Both the position numbers and the translations under genes were made by a program. 64,000 bases of DNA from Fimbriimonadaceae bacterium (GTDB taxonomy: Bacteria > Armatimonadota > UBA10988): assembly GCA_020850355.1 (NCBI GenBank), contig JADZEX010000018.1:1-64000 (forward strand), given 5' to 3'. Within the stretch, counting starts at the first letter, position 1, and every line of letters begins with the position of its first letter. This document shows, piece by piece, positions 16,303-24,402 of this stretch. Under the pieces are notes generated by a model. That model saw only the letters and a program-made list of their open reading frames with translations. It had not been told where the DNA came from and ran no database searches.

Positions 16303-17612
16303 CGCTCCGCCCCCTCCCCACCGAGGCCAAACAGACGCCGCACCCAGTGGGCGTGGTCCTCCCGTTGCGGCGTCGCGGCCTGCCGCCGAACCTCGGTCAA
16401 CGGGCCGTGGAGCAGCTTGTTGGAGAACGACCGCATCATCTGCCGCACCAGCTCCTGCTGCCGCTCGTCGAGCTCCGGCAGACGCCGCAGCCAGCGCTCG
16501 GTCTCGGCATCGCGCAACCCTTCGACACGCTCCCGCAGCTCGACGATCAGTTCGGTCGACCCACGCGAGTGCAACCACTCCATGAACCGCGCGGTCTCGG
16601 CGTCGACCAGCGTCTCGACCTTGCCAACTTCGCGGGCCCGCTCTTCACGATAGCGCTCGGCGACGCCCTGTAAGTCGTCAATGTCGAAGAGATAGACGTT
16701 CGGCAGGTCGGCGACCGCCGCCTCGACATCGCGCGGGACGGCGATGTCGACGATGAACAGGGGATTGCCCCGCCGCGCCGCGAGCGGTGCCCGGAGCTTC
16801 TCGACGGTCAGAATCGGATGCGGCGCCGCCGACGAGCTGACCACGATGTCGGTCTGGCTGAGCTCCGCCTCGAAGTCGTCGAAGCGCACCGCGCGGCCCT
16901 GGTAGCGGCTGGCCAGCTCCACCGCCCGCTGGTGGGTGCGGTTGGCGACGACCACCGAGGCGACGCCCTGATCGACCAGATGCGTCAGCGTCTGCTCGCT
17001 CATCTCGCCCGCGCCGACCACCAGCGCACGGCGGCCCGTCAGGTCACCGAAGACCGTCTTGGCCAGATCCACCGCGGCTGAGCTGATCGACACCGCACCA
17101 CGGTGGATGCCGGTCTCGGTGCGCGCCACTTTGCCGATGTGCAGCCCGCGCTGGAACAGCTCCTGGAGGTAGGTGCGCGCTGTGCCGGCCTCCGCGGCGG
17201 CCTGGTGGGCGGCCTTCACCTGAGCCAGGATCTGACCTTCGCCGAGCACCATGCTGTCGAGCCCGGCGGCGACCCGAAACAGGTGGCGCGCGGCCTGTTC
17301 GTCGCAATGGTGGTACAGATGCGGCCGCAGGGCGGTCGGATCGAGGTGGTGGAAAGCGGTCAGGAACCCGACCATCGCCTCGGCTCCGGCGACCGGGTCG
17401 GGCGACACCGCGTACAGCTCGGCGCGGTTGCAGGTGCTCAAGATGGCAGCCTCGGCGACCGGCTCCTGGCCCTGCAGCTCGGCCAGCGCGTCGGGCAGGC
17501 TGGCGGCGCTGAAGGCCAGCGTCTCGCGCACTTCGACCGGCGCCGTGCGGTGATTCAGCCCGGCGGCCACCAGGTGCAGGCGCTGGCCGTCGCGGTCCGC
17601 CGCGATGCTCAT
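16299..17612 (-). CDS. hemA: Glutamyl-tRNA reductase
   Basis: Reduces glutamyl-tRNA to glutamate-1-semialdehyde with NADPH, the first committed step of C5 tetrapyrrole synthesis. At 437 residues it is full length. The nucleophile is Cys61 in STCNRAELYA, the GEGQILAQVK motif lies near 125, and the NADPH-binding GAGEM follows near 194. The C-terminal dimerisation helices are complete. The ATG at 17612 has GAGGAAGC ahead of it and overlaps the Met8-like gene. Its placement between siroheme and cytochrome genes makes a dedicated heme-supply operon. Confidence 0.96.
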   Translation of the reverse strand: MSIAADRDGQRLHLVAAGLNHRTAPVEVRETLAFSAASLPDALAELQGQEPVAEAAILSTCNRAELYAVSPDPVAGAEAMVGFLTAFHHLDPTALRPHLYHHCDEQAARHLFRVAAGLDSMVLGEGQILAQVKAAHQAAAEAGTARTYLQELFQRGLHIGKVARTETGIHRGAVSISSAAVDLAKTVFGDLTGRRALVVGAGEMSEQTLTHLVDQGVASVVVANRTHQRAVELASRYQGRAVRFDDFEAELSQTDIVVSSSAAPHPILTVEKLRAPLAARRGNPLFIVDIAVPRDVEAAVADLPNVYLFDIDDLQGVAERYREERAREVGKVETLVDAETARFMEWLHSRGSTELIVELRERVEGLRDAETERWLRRLPELDERQQELVRQMMRSFSNKLLHGPLTEVRRQAATPQREDHAHWVRRLFGLGGEGAER

Positions 17613-18241
17613 GCTTCCTCCATCGCCGCCCGCGCGGCCGCCCGCGCGGCGACCGCCTCCCCGGCTGCCAGCGCGTCCCGCGCGGCCGACTGCCAGACCC
17701 GCTCGTAGGCCGCCCGGCGGGCCGCTTCGTCGGCGTAACGCGCCACAATCTCCGGCCGCAGCTCGCCCAATAGCTCGACCAGCTCCCCGACCTCCGGCGG
17801 CACCGCCGCCTCCACGGCCTGCCGCAGCTTCTTGGCCGCGAACGGGCTGGCGCCCGCGGTGCCCAGGCCGATCAGCACCGGCCCCCGCTGCACCGCCGCC
17901 AGGGCCTGACAACTGCCCGCCTCGGGCGGCGCGGCGACATTGCAGAAGATCCGCTGCGCGGCAGCCGCCGCGGCCACGGCCGCGTTGACGTCCAACCGGT
18001 TGGTGGCGGCCACCACCAGCCAGGCGGCCGCTTCGTCGCCCGGCTCCCAGCCCCGGGCCAGCCAGCTCAGCCGGCCCGCCGCGGCCCACTCCGCCAGCCG
18101 CGCGGTGACCTCCGGCGCCACCAGCAGCAGGTCGGCCGCGGCCGCCAGCAGGGCGCCGGCCTTCCGCTCGCCGACCGCTCCGCCGCCGACCAGCAAGACC
18201 CGCTTGCCCGCCAGGTCGAGGCTCACCGGCCAGCCGCTCAT
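17609..18241 (-). CDS. Precorrin-2 dehydrogenase / sirohydrochlorin ferrochelatase-like (Met8/CysG N-domain)
   Basis: A 210-residue protein matching the N-terminal dehydrogenase domain of siroheme synthase. GGGAVGERKA (19-28) is the NAD-binding motif. NRLDVN, FCNVA and GTAGASPFAAKKLRQ are family signatures. It should oxidise precorrin-2 to sirohydrochlorin and may insert iron. The methyltransferase half of CysG is absent, as is normal for stand-alone members. It overlaps both ccmF and hemA by four bases. In organisms that make heme through siroheme this gene would feed heme directly; whether that is the case here cannot be told from the window. Confidence 0.85.
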   Translation of the reverse strand: MSGWPVSLDLAGKRVLLVGGGAVGERKAGALLAAAADLLLVAPEVTARLAEWAAAGRLSWLARGWEPGDEAAAWLVVAATNRLDVNAAVAAAAAAQRIFCNVAAPPEAGSCQALAAVQRGPVLIGLGTAGASPFAAKKLRQAVEAAVPPEVGELVELLGELRPEIVARYADEAARRAAYERVWQSAARDALAAGEAVAARAAARAAMEEA

Positions 18242-20580
18242 CCGCGCGGTCGCTCCCGGCGCAGCGCCAGCCGCACCGCCAGCCGGGCCCGCCGCGCCGC
18301 GGCCAGGGCGCCGCCCAGCATCGTCAGCCAGCAGCCCAGCCAGACCACCGTCATGCCCGGCTTGATGGTGGTCTGCAGCACCGCCGTCTCCGGCCGCGCG
18401 CTGCCCACCCCGGTCAGGTGCAAGAGCATCACGCGATCCCCGGAGCCGTCCTCCTTCGGCGGCATGTCCACCACCGTGACCTGCCCGCCGCCGGGCAGCT
18501 CCGCCGGCTCGCTGGCGACCTCGCCACCGACCACCGCGAACCAGGCCGTGACCGGCGTGGTCTGGCCGCCGCGGCTGACCTGCAACCGGATGCCGACCCG
18601 GATCCGATCCGCGGTCTGTTCGTGGGCCCCCAGATCGAACCCCGCAAAGCTGATCTTGAGGTCGGCCACGCTGACCGCCCGGCCGCGCTCCAGGACCGCC
18701 TGCAACGGCGCGCTGCCGGCCTGGATCTCGCCCGGCTCGAGGTACAGGTCGTGGCTCCAGAGCTTCAGGATGGCGGGATTCCGCAGCGGCTGACCAGCGG
18801 TCCCCGGCCGCAGCAGCGCGGCGAGCTGATGCTGCTGCTCGCCGTGCCTCGCCAGCAGCCGCACCGCGGCGTTCTCGCCGACCGGCTGCAGCCCCTGGTA
18901 GGTCAGTTCGTACCCGACGAAGCGCAGCGGCTGACCGAGCGGCAGCGAGAGGATCGTCTTGGTCTCAAAGACCGAAGAGACCACGGCACCGATCACCAAC
19001 AGCATGAACCCGCAGTGCGCCAGGTGCGTCCCCAGCCGCGCCACCTCGCGCCGTCGCAGGTCGCCAAGCAGGGCCTGCAGGTTGGCCAGCACCGCGGTCG
19101 CGCAGAGTGTCAGCAGCAGCCACCAGGCCCAGGCGAGCGGCCGCGCGGTGGCCGGCAGCCACTCCGGCGTCGCCGCCCGGGCGCGCAGAAAGCCCCCCAG
19201 CACCGCCGCGCTGACGCCGCCGCAGACCCCGGCCAGCAGCAGCGACCAGCGCAGCGCCGTGAGCAGCCGCTCCTGCCGCACGCTGCGCCAGGTGGTGCTC
19301 ATGACAATCGTCAGCAGCACCGCCAGCAGCATCGCGTAGGGCGTGTGGACGCTGTTGTAGAAGCTGGGTTGCAGCGCCGTCTTCTTGAAGGGCGCGCTGA
19401 GCAGCGGCCAACTGTTGCCAACCAGCACAACCACCCCGGACCCGGCCAGCAGCACCGTCACCAGGTGCAGCAGCCGCAGCCGGCTGACCGGCTCGGCGAC
19501 GATCACCGCTCCCGGCTGCCGCCGCCCGGCGCGCCACCAGAGCAGCCCGAAGGCCAGCAGCGGGACCGTCGCGAAGACCAACAGCGCGCGGTTGAAGGCG
19601 TCAGAGAGCGCCACGAAGCTATGCACCGAGAAGTCGCTCAGGACACCGGAGCGGTTGAGGTAGCTGCCGAAGGTGACGGAGCAGCAGGCCGCCGCGGCGA
19701 GCGCCAGGTTGAGCTGCCGCGCGGCCCCGCGCCCGGCCTGCTGCAGCAGCAACCCGTGGAACAACGCGCCGGCAAACAACCAGGGCACCAGCGACGAGTT
19801 CTCGACGGGATCCCAGGCCCAGTAGCCGCCCCAGCCGAGCGTCTCGTAGGCCCAGTAGCCGCCCAGGATCAGACCGGTCCCGAGGATCGTCCAGGCCAGC
19901 AACGTCCAGCCCTGGGCGCGCCAGGTCCAGCCGTCCAGGTCTCCGCGCAACAGACCGGCCATCGCAAAGGCGTAGGGCACCCCCATGGCGCAGAAGCCGA
20001 GGAACAAGATCGGCGGGTGGATCGCCATCCACGGGTTCTGCAGCAGCGGATTGAGCCCCTGCCCTTCCGGCGGCAGCCCCCCGAACTGCGTCTGGATGAC
20101 TTTCAGCTCGAGCGCGGTGAACGCCTCGAGGTGGACCGGCGCCAACGGCGGTTGGACGATCACCAGCCCCAGCACCAGCAGTTGCAGGCAGCCCCAGACC
20201 AGCAGCACGCTGGCTTCCCACTCCCGCGAGCGCGCCACCAAGGCCGCGCCGAGCAGGCCGCCGAATAGTGCCCAGAGCACGAAGGTGCCCTCCTGGCCGG
20301 CCCAGAAGGTGCTCACCAGGTAGAGGAAGGGCAGGTCGGTGCTGGAGTGGCGGAAGATGTAGTCGAGGTCGAAGCGGTGGGTCAGGATGCCGTGCAGCAA
20401 GACCGCCGCCAGGATCTCGACCCCGCCGAGGTGCAGGTAGAAACAGCAGCGCGCCGCGCGCAGCAGCCCCGGTCGCGCCTCGCCGCGGCGGTCGGCGCGG
20501 TGCACCAGGCCGTACAGCAGCGTGGCGGTCGCCAGCAACACCGCCGCCGCGGCAGGCAAGCAGCGGGCGCTGGCGATCAT
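18238..20580 (-). CDS. ccmF: Cytochrome c heme lyase subunit CcmF
   Basis: A 780-residue polytopic protein that, with CcmE, transfers heme to apocytochrome c on the outer face of the membrane. The tryptophan-rich WWD segment GGYWAWDPVENSSLVPW lies near residues 245-265, with about 15 hydrophobic segments. The C-terminal third contains a larger hydrophilic loop followed by a last membrane span. The ATG at 20580 overlaps the ccmE stop. The thiol-handling partners CcmG and CcmH are not in this cluster. Confidence 0.95.
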   Translation of the reverse strand: MIASARCLPAAAAVLLATATLLYGLVHRADRRGEARPGLLRAARCCFYLHLGGVEILAAVLLHGILTHRFDLDYIFRHSSTDLPFLYLVSTFWAGQEGTFVLWALFGGLLGAALVARSREWEASVLLVWGCLQLLVLGLVIVQPPLAPVHLEAFTALELKVIQTQFGGLPPEGQGLNPLLQNPWMAIHPPILFLGFCAMGVPYAFAMAGLLRGDLDGWTWRAQGWTLLAWTILGTGLILGGYWAYETLGWGGYWAWDPVENSSLVPWLFAGALFHGLLLQQAGRGAARQLNLALAAAACCSVTFGSYLNRSGVLSDFSVHSFVALSDAFNRALLVFATVPLLAFGLLWWRAGRRQPGAVIVAEPVSRLRLLHLVTVLLAGSGVVVLVGNSWPLLSAPFKKTALQPSFYNSVHTPYAMLLAVLLTIVMSTTWRSVRQERLLTALRWSLLLAGVCGGVSAAVLGGFLRARAATPEWLPATARPLAWAWWLLLTLCATAVLANLQALLGDLRRREVARLGTHLAHCGFMLLVIGAVVSSVFETKTILSLPLGQPLRFVGYELTYQGLQPVGENAAVRLLARHGEQQHQLAALLRPGTAGQPLRNPAILKLWSHDLYLEPGEIQAGSAPLQAVLERGRAVSVADLKISFAGFDLGAHEQTADRIRVGIRLQVSRGGQTTPVTAWFAVVGGEVASEPAELPGGGQVTVVDMPPKEDGSGDRVMLLHLTGVGSARPETAVLQTTIKPGMTVVWLGCWLTMLGGALAAARRARLAVRLALRRERPRG

Positions 20581-20996
20581 CCGCTGCCCCCGCCGCCGGC
20601 CAGCTTCTGCTGCTCCTTCGACGGGCACTTCACCAGCAGTTGCCGGGCCTCGAAGACCCCGTTCTGGTAGACCCCAATCGAGATCACCTGGCTGGCCTGA
20701 TCGAAGTTCGACGGCTTCACGGTCCGCGCCCGCACGACCATCCGCTGCGAGCGGTCCTCGACGCCCAGGACCCCGAACTCGAAGACTCCAGCGGCGGTGT
20801 CGTAGCGTTGCGGGTACGACTTATCAATCACTCCCGGCACCTGCAGCAGTTGTCCGCTGCGCCGGGCGACCTCCGCGAAGTCGTGGCTGTAGGTGGCCAT
20901 CGAGTTCTTGAAACTGTCGAGGCCCAGCCAGCCGAGGCCGCCGATCACGACCAGGCCGACCCACCAGCGGCGCGAGCGGCGCGCTTCAGTTTGCAT
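20577..20996 (-). CDS. ccmE: Heme chaperone CcmE, cysteine type
   Basis: A 139-residue periplasmic heme chaperone with one N-terminal membrane anchor (about 11-27) and an OB-fold. The heme-binding position, usually His in a HxxxY motif, is Cys124 in LVKCPSK. That is the Cys-type CcmE known from some archaea and deltaproteobacteria, but those carry CxxxY, and here the fourth following residue is Glu, not Tyr. The C-terminus ends in a short Gly-rich tail. It overlaps ccmF by four bases and the small CcmD-like gene by 11. Confidence 0.9.
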   Translation of the reverse strand: MQTEARRSRRWWVGLVVIGGLGWLGLDSFKNSMATYSHDFAEVARRSGQLLQVPGVIDKSYPQRYDTAAGVFEFGVLGVEDRSQRMVVRARTVKPSNFDQASQVISIGVYQNGVFEARQLLVKCPSKEQQKLAGGGGSG

Positions 20997-21183
20997 CCTG
21001 CTCCTCGCCCACCCGCACCCGCTCGACCGTGACCGTCGCCCCGGCCGCCAACGGGCGGGGCGCGCGGAACTCGTCCACGGCCTGCCGCAGCCGCTGGTTG
21101 ATCACCGCCAGATAGGCGATCAGGCCCAGACTGCCGACCAACGCCACGATCCCACCGACGACCGCGCCTTCGGGCATCACCAT
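20986..21183 (-). CDS. ccmD: Small CcmD-like membrane protein
   Basis: A 65-residue protein with one hydrophobic segment (about 7-26) and a charged C-terminal tail. It sits exactly where ccmD is found, between ccmC and ccmE, with overlaps on both sides. CcmD is a short single-span protein that helps release holo-CcmE from CcmABC. Sequence conservation in CcmD is low, so the call rests mainly on size, topology and position. The start may be the ATG at 21183 or the one at 21177, which forms TGATG with the ccmC stop. Confidence 0.65.
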   Translation of the reverse strand: MVMPEGAVVGGIVALVGSLGLIAYLAVINQRLRQAVDEFRAPRPLAAGATVTVERVRVGEEQDAN

Positions 21184-21869
21184 CGCTCCCGCGCCGCCAG
21201 ACGCAGACTGGCAGCCGCCACTTGCAAGCGCATCAGCACGCCCCAGACCCCGATCAGGCCAGCGAAGTTGGCGAACATCAGCCGCCAGTGGACCGCGTCG
21301 AAGGGCGCCTGCTCGGGATGCAGGCTGGCTGGCACCGTGCGCGGAAAGACCGCCACCAGCCAGACCATCGGGGCCACTGCCAGCAGTAAGTATGCGGCGC
21401 CGAAACGCGCCCGTAACGCCTCATCTTCGCCCAGCGCCTGCCGCAGCACCAGGTAGGCCGCGTAGATCAGCAGCACGAAGAAGATGCTGGTCTGCCGCGG
21501 GTCCCAGTTCCAGGCTTTGCCCCACTGCTGCTGCGCGAAGATCATCCCGGTGAGCGTCGCCAGGACGCACAGCACCAGCCCGCTCTCGGCCGCGGCGTAA
21601 GCGGCGGCGTCGCAGATCAGGCGGCGACTGGTGAGATAGCGCACGCCGTGCCAGGCGGCCGCCATGAACGAGAGGCAGCCGCACCAGGCCAGCGGGACGT
21701 GGAAGAAGACGGCGCGGTAGCCCTCGATGTCCTGGAACCCGCGGCCGTCCGGCATCGGCACGGCGAAGCCGCAGGCGGTACAGCCCAGGAGCCAGACCCC
21801 GAGCAGCACCAGGGCAGGCAGCGGCAGCGGCCGCAGCCCGGCGGGCAACGGCGTAGGTGTAGCGTTCAT
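21177..21869 (-). CDS. ccmC: Heme handling protein CcmC
   Basis: A 230-residue protein with six hydrophobic segments, needed to load heme on CcmE. The WWD motif WGKAWNWDPRQTS is at 116-128. The flanking heme-ligand histidines are His57 in FFHVPLAW and a second one in AVHWRLM near 196. The ATG at 21869 overlaps the ccmB stop (ATGA). An open frame continues upstream but it is only a shadow of ccmB. Confidence 0.95.
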   Translation of the reverse strand: MNATPTPLPAGLRPLPLPALVLLGVWLLGCTACGFAVPMPDGRGFQDIEGYRAVFFHVPLAWCGCLSFMAAAWHGVRYLTSRRLICDAAAYAAAESGLVLCVLATLTGMIFAQQQWGKAWNWDPRQTSIFFVLLIYAAYLVLRQALGEDEALRARFGAAYLLLAVAPMVWLVAVFPRTVPASLHPEQAPFDAVHWRLMFANFAGLIGVWGVLMRLQVAAASLRLAARERW

Positions 21870-22540
21870 GCGTTCCAGACCACCTCGAAGAGCAGCAGCG
21901 CCACCGTCAGCATGATGCCGGCGAACGCTGCCAGTCCGCGGACATGATACCACCCCTGCAGACTGCCATCGAGCGCGGCCGTGGTGGCGGCCACCGCCAT
22001 CACCAGCAACGGGATCAGCAGCGGAAAGGCGACCACCGCGCCGACCGCCCCGCGCATCTGCGCCCGCGCCACCAGCGCCGAGGTGAAGGTCAGCACCGCC
22101 GCCAGCCCGATGCTGCCGGTCAGCAGCGTCGCCAGCAGCAGCGCCGGATCGCGCCAGACCACGTCCATCAGCACCTGGTAGCCCGGCACCAGGACGCCGC
22201 ACAGCGCCAGCAGCAGCAACACGTTGAAGGCGCACTTGCCGAGATAGACGGCGGTGGCGCCCGCGGCCAGGCGCAGCGTTTCGCCGGTGCGGCCGTCTTC
22301 CTCGGCCACGAAACTGCGCGCCAAGCCGCTGAGGGCCGCGAACAGCAGGACCAGCCAGAGCAGCGCCGCCTGCACCGCCGACTGCGCCTGCGGCCCGGCC
22401 GTGAAGCTGACCGCCACCAGGCAGGTCACCGCGAACTGCCCCACCGCGGTCAGCGCATAGCGCGTCCGCAGCTCCACGCGCAGGTCCTTGCGCAGGACGG
22501 CGGCCGCTTCAGCCGCCCACCCGGATGATGGTTGTGCCAT
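21866..22540 (-). CDS. ccmB: Heme exporter membrane subunit CcmB
   Basis: A 224-residue ABC-type membrane protein with six hydrophobic segments that works with CcmA to release holo-CcmE from CcmC. LRKDLRVELRTRYAL and FVAEEDGRTGETLRL match CcmB. The start is taken as ATG 22540, giving the usual length. It overlaps the end of ccmA by 32 bases and has no clear ribosome site, so translation is probably coupled to ccmA. Confidence 0.9.
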   Translation of the reverse strand: MAQPSSGWAAEAAAVLRKDLRVELRTRYALTAVGQFAVTCLVAVSFTAGPQAQSAVQAALLWLVLLFAALSGLARSFVAEEDGRTGETLRLAAGATAVYLGKCAFNVLLLLALCGVLVPGYQVLMDVVWRDPALLLATLLTGSIGLAAVLTFTSALVARAQMRGAVGAVVAFPLLIPLLVMAVAATTAALDGSLQGWYHVRGLAAFAGIMLTVALLLFEVVWNA

Positions 22541-23117
22541 AGGCCAAATCCCGTGGGTCGTTCGCCGCCAGCAGCAGGCAGCCCCGCTGGCGCTGCTCGG
22601 CCACCACCGCGGCAACCTGCTGGTGGCCCGCCTCGTCGAGGGTGATCCCCGGCTCGTCCAGCAGCAGCACCGCTGGCTGGTGCAGCATCGCCACCGCCAG
22701 CTTGACGCGTTGCACGTAGCCCGATGAGAGCTCCGCCACCGGCTGCTCCAGGCGGTCGGCCAGCCCCAGCAGCTCGACCACCGCGGCATCCCAGCGTGGC
22801 AACCCGCGGACGCGGGAGTAGAAGTCCAGGTTCTCGCGGACCGTCAGCGCGCGGTAGGGCAAGGTGTCGGGCGACAGATAGCCCAGGCTGGCACGGCGCT
22901 GCTCCGCGTCGAGCCGCTGCCCCGCGCGCTCGAGCCAGACCTCGCCGGTACTCGGCCGCAGCAGCCCGGCGATCAGCCGCAGCAGAGTCGACTTGCCGGC
23001 GCCGTTGAGCCCGGCGACGACCACCACCTCGCCCGGCTCGACGCGCAGCGACAGCCCGCTGAAGAGCACCCGGCGACCGAACCGCTGACCGACCTCGTGG
23101 AGGATCACTGAGACCAC
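22509..23117 (-). CDS. ccmA: Heme exporter ATP-binding subunit CcmA
   Basis: A 202-residue ABC ATPase. Walker A GLNGAGKST is at 36-44 and Walker B LLLDEP near 151. The signature is LSSGYVQRVKLA, which departs from LSGGQ at several positions as CcmA proteins can. The GTG start at 23117 is one base from the ald stop, so ald and the ccm genes are likely co-transcribed. Confidence 0.92.
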   Translation of the reverse strand: MVSVILHEVGQRFGRRVLFSGLSLRVEPGEVVVVAGLNGAGKSTLLRLIAGLLRPSTGEVWLERAGQRLDAEQRRASLGYLSPDTLPYRALTVRENLDFYSRVRGLPRWDAAVVELLGLADRLEQPVAELSSGYVQRVKLAVAMLHQPAVLLLDEPGITLDEAGHQQVAAVVAEQRQRGCLLLAANDPRDLAYGTTIIRVGG

Positions 23118-23118
23118 G

Positions 23119-24228
23119 TCAGAGCTGCCCCTGCGGTGCGACCCAGGGCAGGCCGTACTGCTCGGCGACCGGCTGACAGGTCAGCCTGCCGTGCGCCGTG
23201 CTGAGGCCCGCCAGCAGCTCCGGCCAGCGCGCCGCGGCGCCCGCCAGGCCGTGCTCGGCGATCGCCAAGACGTACGGCAAGGTGGCGTTGGTCAGGGCGA
23301 AGGTCGAGGTGCGCGGCACCAGGGCCGGCATGTTTGGGACGGCGTAGTGGATCACGCCATGCTCGCGGTAGACCGGCTCCGACAACGAGGTCGTGCGGGT
23401 CGTGGCGATGCAGCCGCCCTGGTCCACGGCGACATCGACGATCACCGATCCGGGGCGCATCGCAGCGACCATCGCCGCATCCATCACGACCGGCGCGCGG
23501 GCCCCTGCCACCAGCACAGCTCCAATCACCAGGTCGGCGTAGGCCGCGGCGCGGGCGATGTTGGCGCGGGTCGAGTAGATCGTGATGCAGCGCCCGTGCA
23601 TGATGTCGTCGAGGTACTTCAGCCGGGCGTGGTTGATGTCGAAGACCGTCACCTGCGCCCCGAGCCCGACGGCCAAGGTGGCGGCGTTGATGCCGACGAT
23701 GCCGCAGCCGAGGATCACCACCTCGGCCGGCGGGACTCCCGGCACGCCGCTCAGCAAGATCCCTCGACCGCCCTGGTTGGCCATCAGGTATTGCATCCCG
23801 GCCTGCACCGCGATGCGCCCAGCGACCTCGCTCATCGGCGTCAACAGGGGCAGCTCGCCGGACGGCAACTGCACCGTCTCGTAGGCCAGCGCGCAGACCC
23901 CGGAAGCGACCAGCGCCAGGGTCAGCTCGCGGGCCGAGGCGAGGTGCAGGTAGGTGAAGAGGGTCAGACCCGGCCGCAGGTACCCGAACTCTGCCGGCAG
24001 CGGCTCCTTGACTTTGCAGAGCAGCTCGGACTCGCGCCAGACCGTCGCGGCGTCGACCAGCGCGGCCCCCTGCTCGGCGTACTCGGCATCGCTGAAGTGG
24101 CTTGCCGCACCAGCCCCGCTCTCGAGCAGCACCCGATGGCCCGCCTCGGTCAGCGCGCTCGCGCCGGCCGGAGTCAGGGCCACGCGGTTCTCGCCGTCTT
24201 TGATCTCGCGCGGCACGCCGACGACCAC
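23119..24228 (-). CDS. ald: Alanine dehydrogenase
   Basis: A 369-residue NAD-dependent enzyme that converts L-alanine to pyruvate and ammonia, or the reverse. GVPREIKDGENRVALTP opens the family. The lysine in CKVKEP (about 73) and the histidine in TYLHLAS (about 94) are catalytic, and the NAD site is ILGCGIVGINAA. The GTG at 24228 follows GGAGACC. It is the first gene after a strong TTGACA promoter and heads the ccm-hem operon, an unusual neighbour for ald. Confidence 0.95.
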   Translation of the reverse strand: MVVGVPREIKDGENRVALTPAGASALTEAGHRVLLESGAGAASHFSDAEYAEQGAALVDAATVWRESELLCKVKEPLPAEFGYLRPGLTLFTYLHLASARELTLALVASGVCALAYETVQLPSGELPLLTPMSEVAGRIAVQAGMQYLMANQGGRGILLSGVPGVPPAEVVILGCGIVGINAATLAVGLGAQVTVFDINHARLKYLDDIMHGRCITIYSTRANIARAAAYADLVIGAVLVAGARAPVVMDAAMVAAMRPGSVIVDVAVDQGGCIATTRTTSLSEPVYREHGVIHYAVPNMPALVPRTSTFALTNATLPYVLAIAEHGLAGAAARWPELLAGLSTAHGRLTCQPVAEQYGLPWVAPQGQL

Positions 24229-24248
24229 AAGCGGTCTCCGTGGCGGCG

Positions 24249-24277
24249 AGTCTGCCTTTCGCCAGCGCGGCTGTCAA
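24249..24277 (-). promoter_or_regulatory. Sigma-70-type promoter for the ald-ccm-hem operon
   Basis: On the minus strand TTGACA (24277-24272) and CAGACT (24254-24249) are 17 bases apart, 20 bases before the ald GTG. The -35 is perfect and the -10 keeps the A, A and T at positions 2, 4 and 6. It is the only clear promoter found ahead of the 13.6 kb operon. Confidence 0.65.
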
Positions 24278-24367
24278 GCCACCGCCGCCGCGGCGCAACA
24301 TCCTGATCACAAGCGGATCCTGTCGCCCGGAACCGCGGGCCTCAGCCTAGGGTTGGTCACAGTGAGT

Positions 24368-24388
24368 GGACCGCCACCCTGGCGGACC
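24368..24388 (+). promoter_or_regulatory. Leader hairpin ahead of the PEP-CTERM gene
   Basis: GGACCGCCA and TGGCGGACC pair at eight of nine positions around a 3-base loop, 14 bases before the ATG at 24403. It may influence translation, or it may be chance in GC-rich DNA. Confidence 0.25.
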
Positions 24389-24402
24389 GGCGGAGCGGGC
24401 CG

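Noticed and set aside
18418-20268. Plus-strand open frame of 616 codons opposite ccmF
   Set aside because: Antisense shadow; ccmF is clear on the other strand.
24229-24402. A plus-strand promoter for the PEP-CTERM gene
   Set aside because: No pair of hexamers at 16-18 base spacing was convincing; only the minus-strand ald promoter is clear.
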